Shown here one piece after another: positions 63,539 to 64,000 of a stretch of 64,000 nt of DNA. Source of the stretch: Actinomycetota bacterium (GTDB lineage: Bacteria > Actinomycetota > Aquicultoria > Aquicultorales > Aquicultoraceae); NCBI GenBank assembly GCA_018333515.1, contig JAGXSZ010000001.1, positions 48,221 through 112,220 of the forward strand, in the 5' to 3' direction. The position numbers were made by a program, and so were the translations under genes. Below the pieces are notes generated by a model. The model was given only the letters and a program-made list of their open reading frames with translations, did not search any database and was not told the DNA's origin. The stretch's first letter is position 1; each line of letters opens with the position of its first letter.

Positions 63539-64000
63539 TTACCGGGCCTTCTCGGCTTCTTCGACGACCGTATCTATTCGCCCCAGCGCCTCTTCTTTGC
63601 TTAAGATATCGAGGATGTAAGGCAGCTCCGGTCCCTTTGCGCTGCCGGTCAGAGCTACGCGCACCGGCATGAACAGGTTTTTTCCGGTTATGCCGCGCTC
63701 CTTAAAACGCTCGCGCAAGCTTAAGACGACCTCTTTGCCGGCATCGAAATCGAGTTCGCCGCGCGCGACAAGGGTGTCGCGCAGCTCGTTGAGGACTTCC
63801 AGCAGGCCGGGTCGGGAGAGCCACTCGCGCGCTTCCGGCTCTATCTCGAACTCGCTCAGAAATATTTTAGCATAGGCCGGTATCTCGGCGAGAACGGTTA
63901 GGTTGCCGCGGACCGCCTCGACAATTTGGACGAGGTGCGCGAATTCGTCTTCGAGCGGCTCGTCCCCGTCGATAAGGCCCGCTTCTCGCAGGTACGGCAG
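63539..64000 (-). CDS. gltX: glutamyl-tRNA synthetase, C-terminal part (cut by window edge)
   Basis: 153 residues and the stop are inside the window; the N-terminus lies to the right. The visible part, including EFAHLVQIVEAVRGNLTVL, FKERGITGKNLFMPVRVALT and GSAKGPELPYILDILSKEE, is the anticodon-binding domain of a GluRS. Catalytic motifs are not in the window. It lies about 130 bases upstream of cysS, as in Firmicutes and Actinobacteria. Confidence 0.93.
   Translation of the reverse strand: MPYLREAGLIDGDEPLEDEFAHLVQIVEAVRGNLTVLAEIPAYAKIFLSEFEIEPEAREWLSRPGLLEVLNELRDTLVARGELDFDAGKEVVLSLRERFKERGITGKNLFMPVRVALTGSAKGPELPYILDILSKEEALGRIDTVVEEAEKAR

Overview
The window looks like chromosome of a deep-branching actinobacterial-type, Gram-positive-like bacterium of moderately high GC. 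The best evidence is gene order. argS (divergent here), lysA, hom, thrC, thrB, rho, rpmE, prfA, prmC, sua5, the ATP synthase operon and murA follow the order known from Mycobacterium tuberculosis. At the right edge gltX-cysS-rlmB-yacP-sigH follows the order typical of Firmicutes. SLH-domain proteins, an LCP-family protein, a SpoIID-like and a GerM-like protein, a DUF3048 (YerB-type) protein and a Spo0H-type sigma factor point to a thick or S-layered wall; they do not prove sporulation.

Layout. 1-5.5 kb: an ECF sigma factor cut by the left edge, two small paralogous coiled-coil proteins, then wall proteins (SpoIID-SLH, GerM lipoprotein, SLH-amidase). 5.9-11.1 kb: surface-polymer genes, namely a glycosyltransferase, an LCP ligase, a polyprenyl-P sugar transferase and a glucuronyl C5-epimerase-like protein with SLH-like repeats. 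11.1-21.1 kb: one long minus-strand operon with a full wbpA-B-D-E-I-type set for UDP-ManNAc3NAcA, a DUF354 protein, a DUF4330 protein, an O-antigen-ligase-like protein and a second polymerase-like membrane protein; fabZ lies just upstream. 21.9-28.0 kb: a DUF3048 protein, then an accessory island with two Fic genes, a RelE-type toxin-antitoxin pair and an unusual two-gene unit. Two attC-like sites behind these cassette-like units suggest a small integron-type cassette array without an integrase. 28.0-36.7 kb: murA and the complete F1Fo ATP synthase operon, with two AtpI/AtpZ-type leader genes. 36.8-45.0 kb: dCMP deaminase, glyA, rpiB, sua5, prmC, prfA, DUF1385, rpmE, rho. 45.1-48.9 kb: transaldolase, 2-phosphoglycerate kinase, cyclic 2,3-diphosphoglycerate synthetase and a metallophosphoesterase, a set best known from methanogens. 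49.0-54.1 kb: a 34-residue membrane microprotein, a lone CRISPR-repeat-like sequence, and thrB-thrC-hom-lysA. 54.4-57.5 kb (plus strand): argS, nfo, a BlaI-type repressor. 57.6-64 kb: rlmH, htrA, sigH, yacP, rlmB, cysS and the 3' part of gltX.

How it fits together. The surface genes can be read as one programme: make an acidic polymer containing diacetamido-mannuronate (a sugar known from secondary cell-wall polymers and O-antigens), polymerise it, attach it through LCP or ligase enzymes, and dock SLH proteins on it. The 45-49 kb block predicts that this bacterium makes cyclic 2,3-diphosphoglycerate. No tRNA, rRNA, complete insertion sequence or CRISPR array was recognised.
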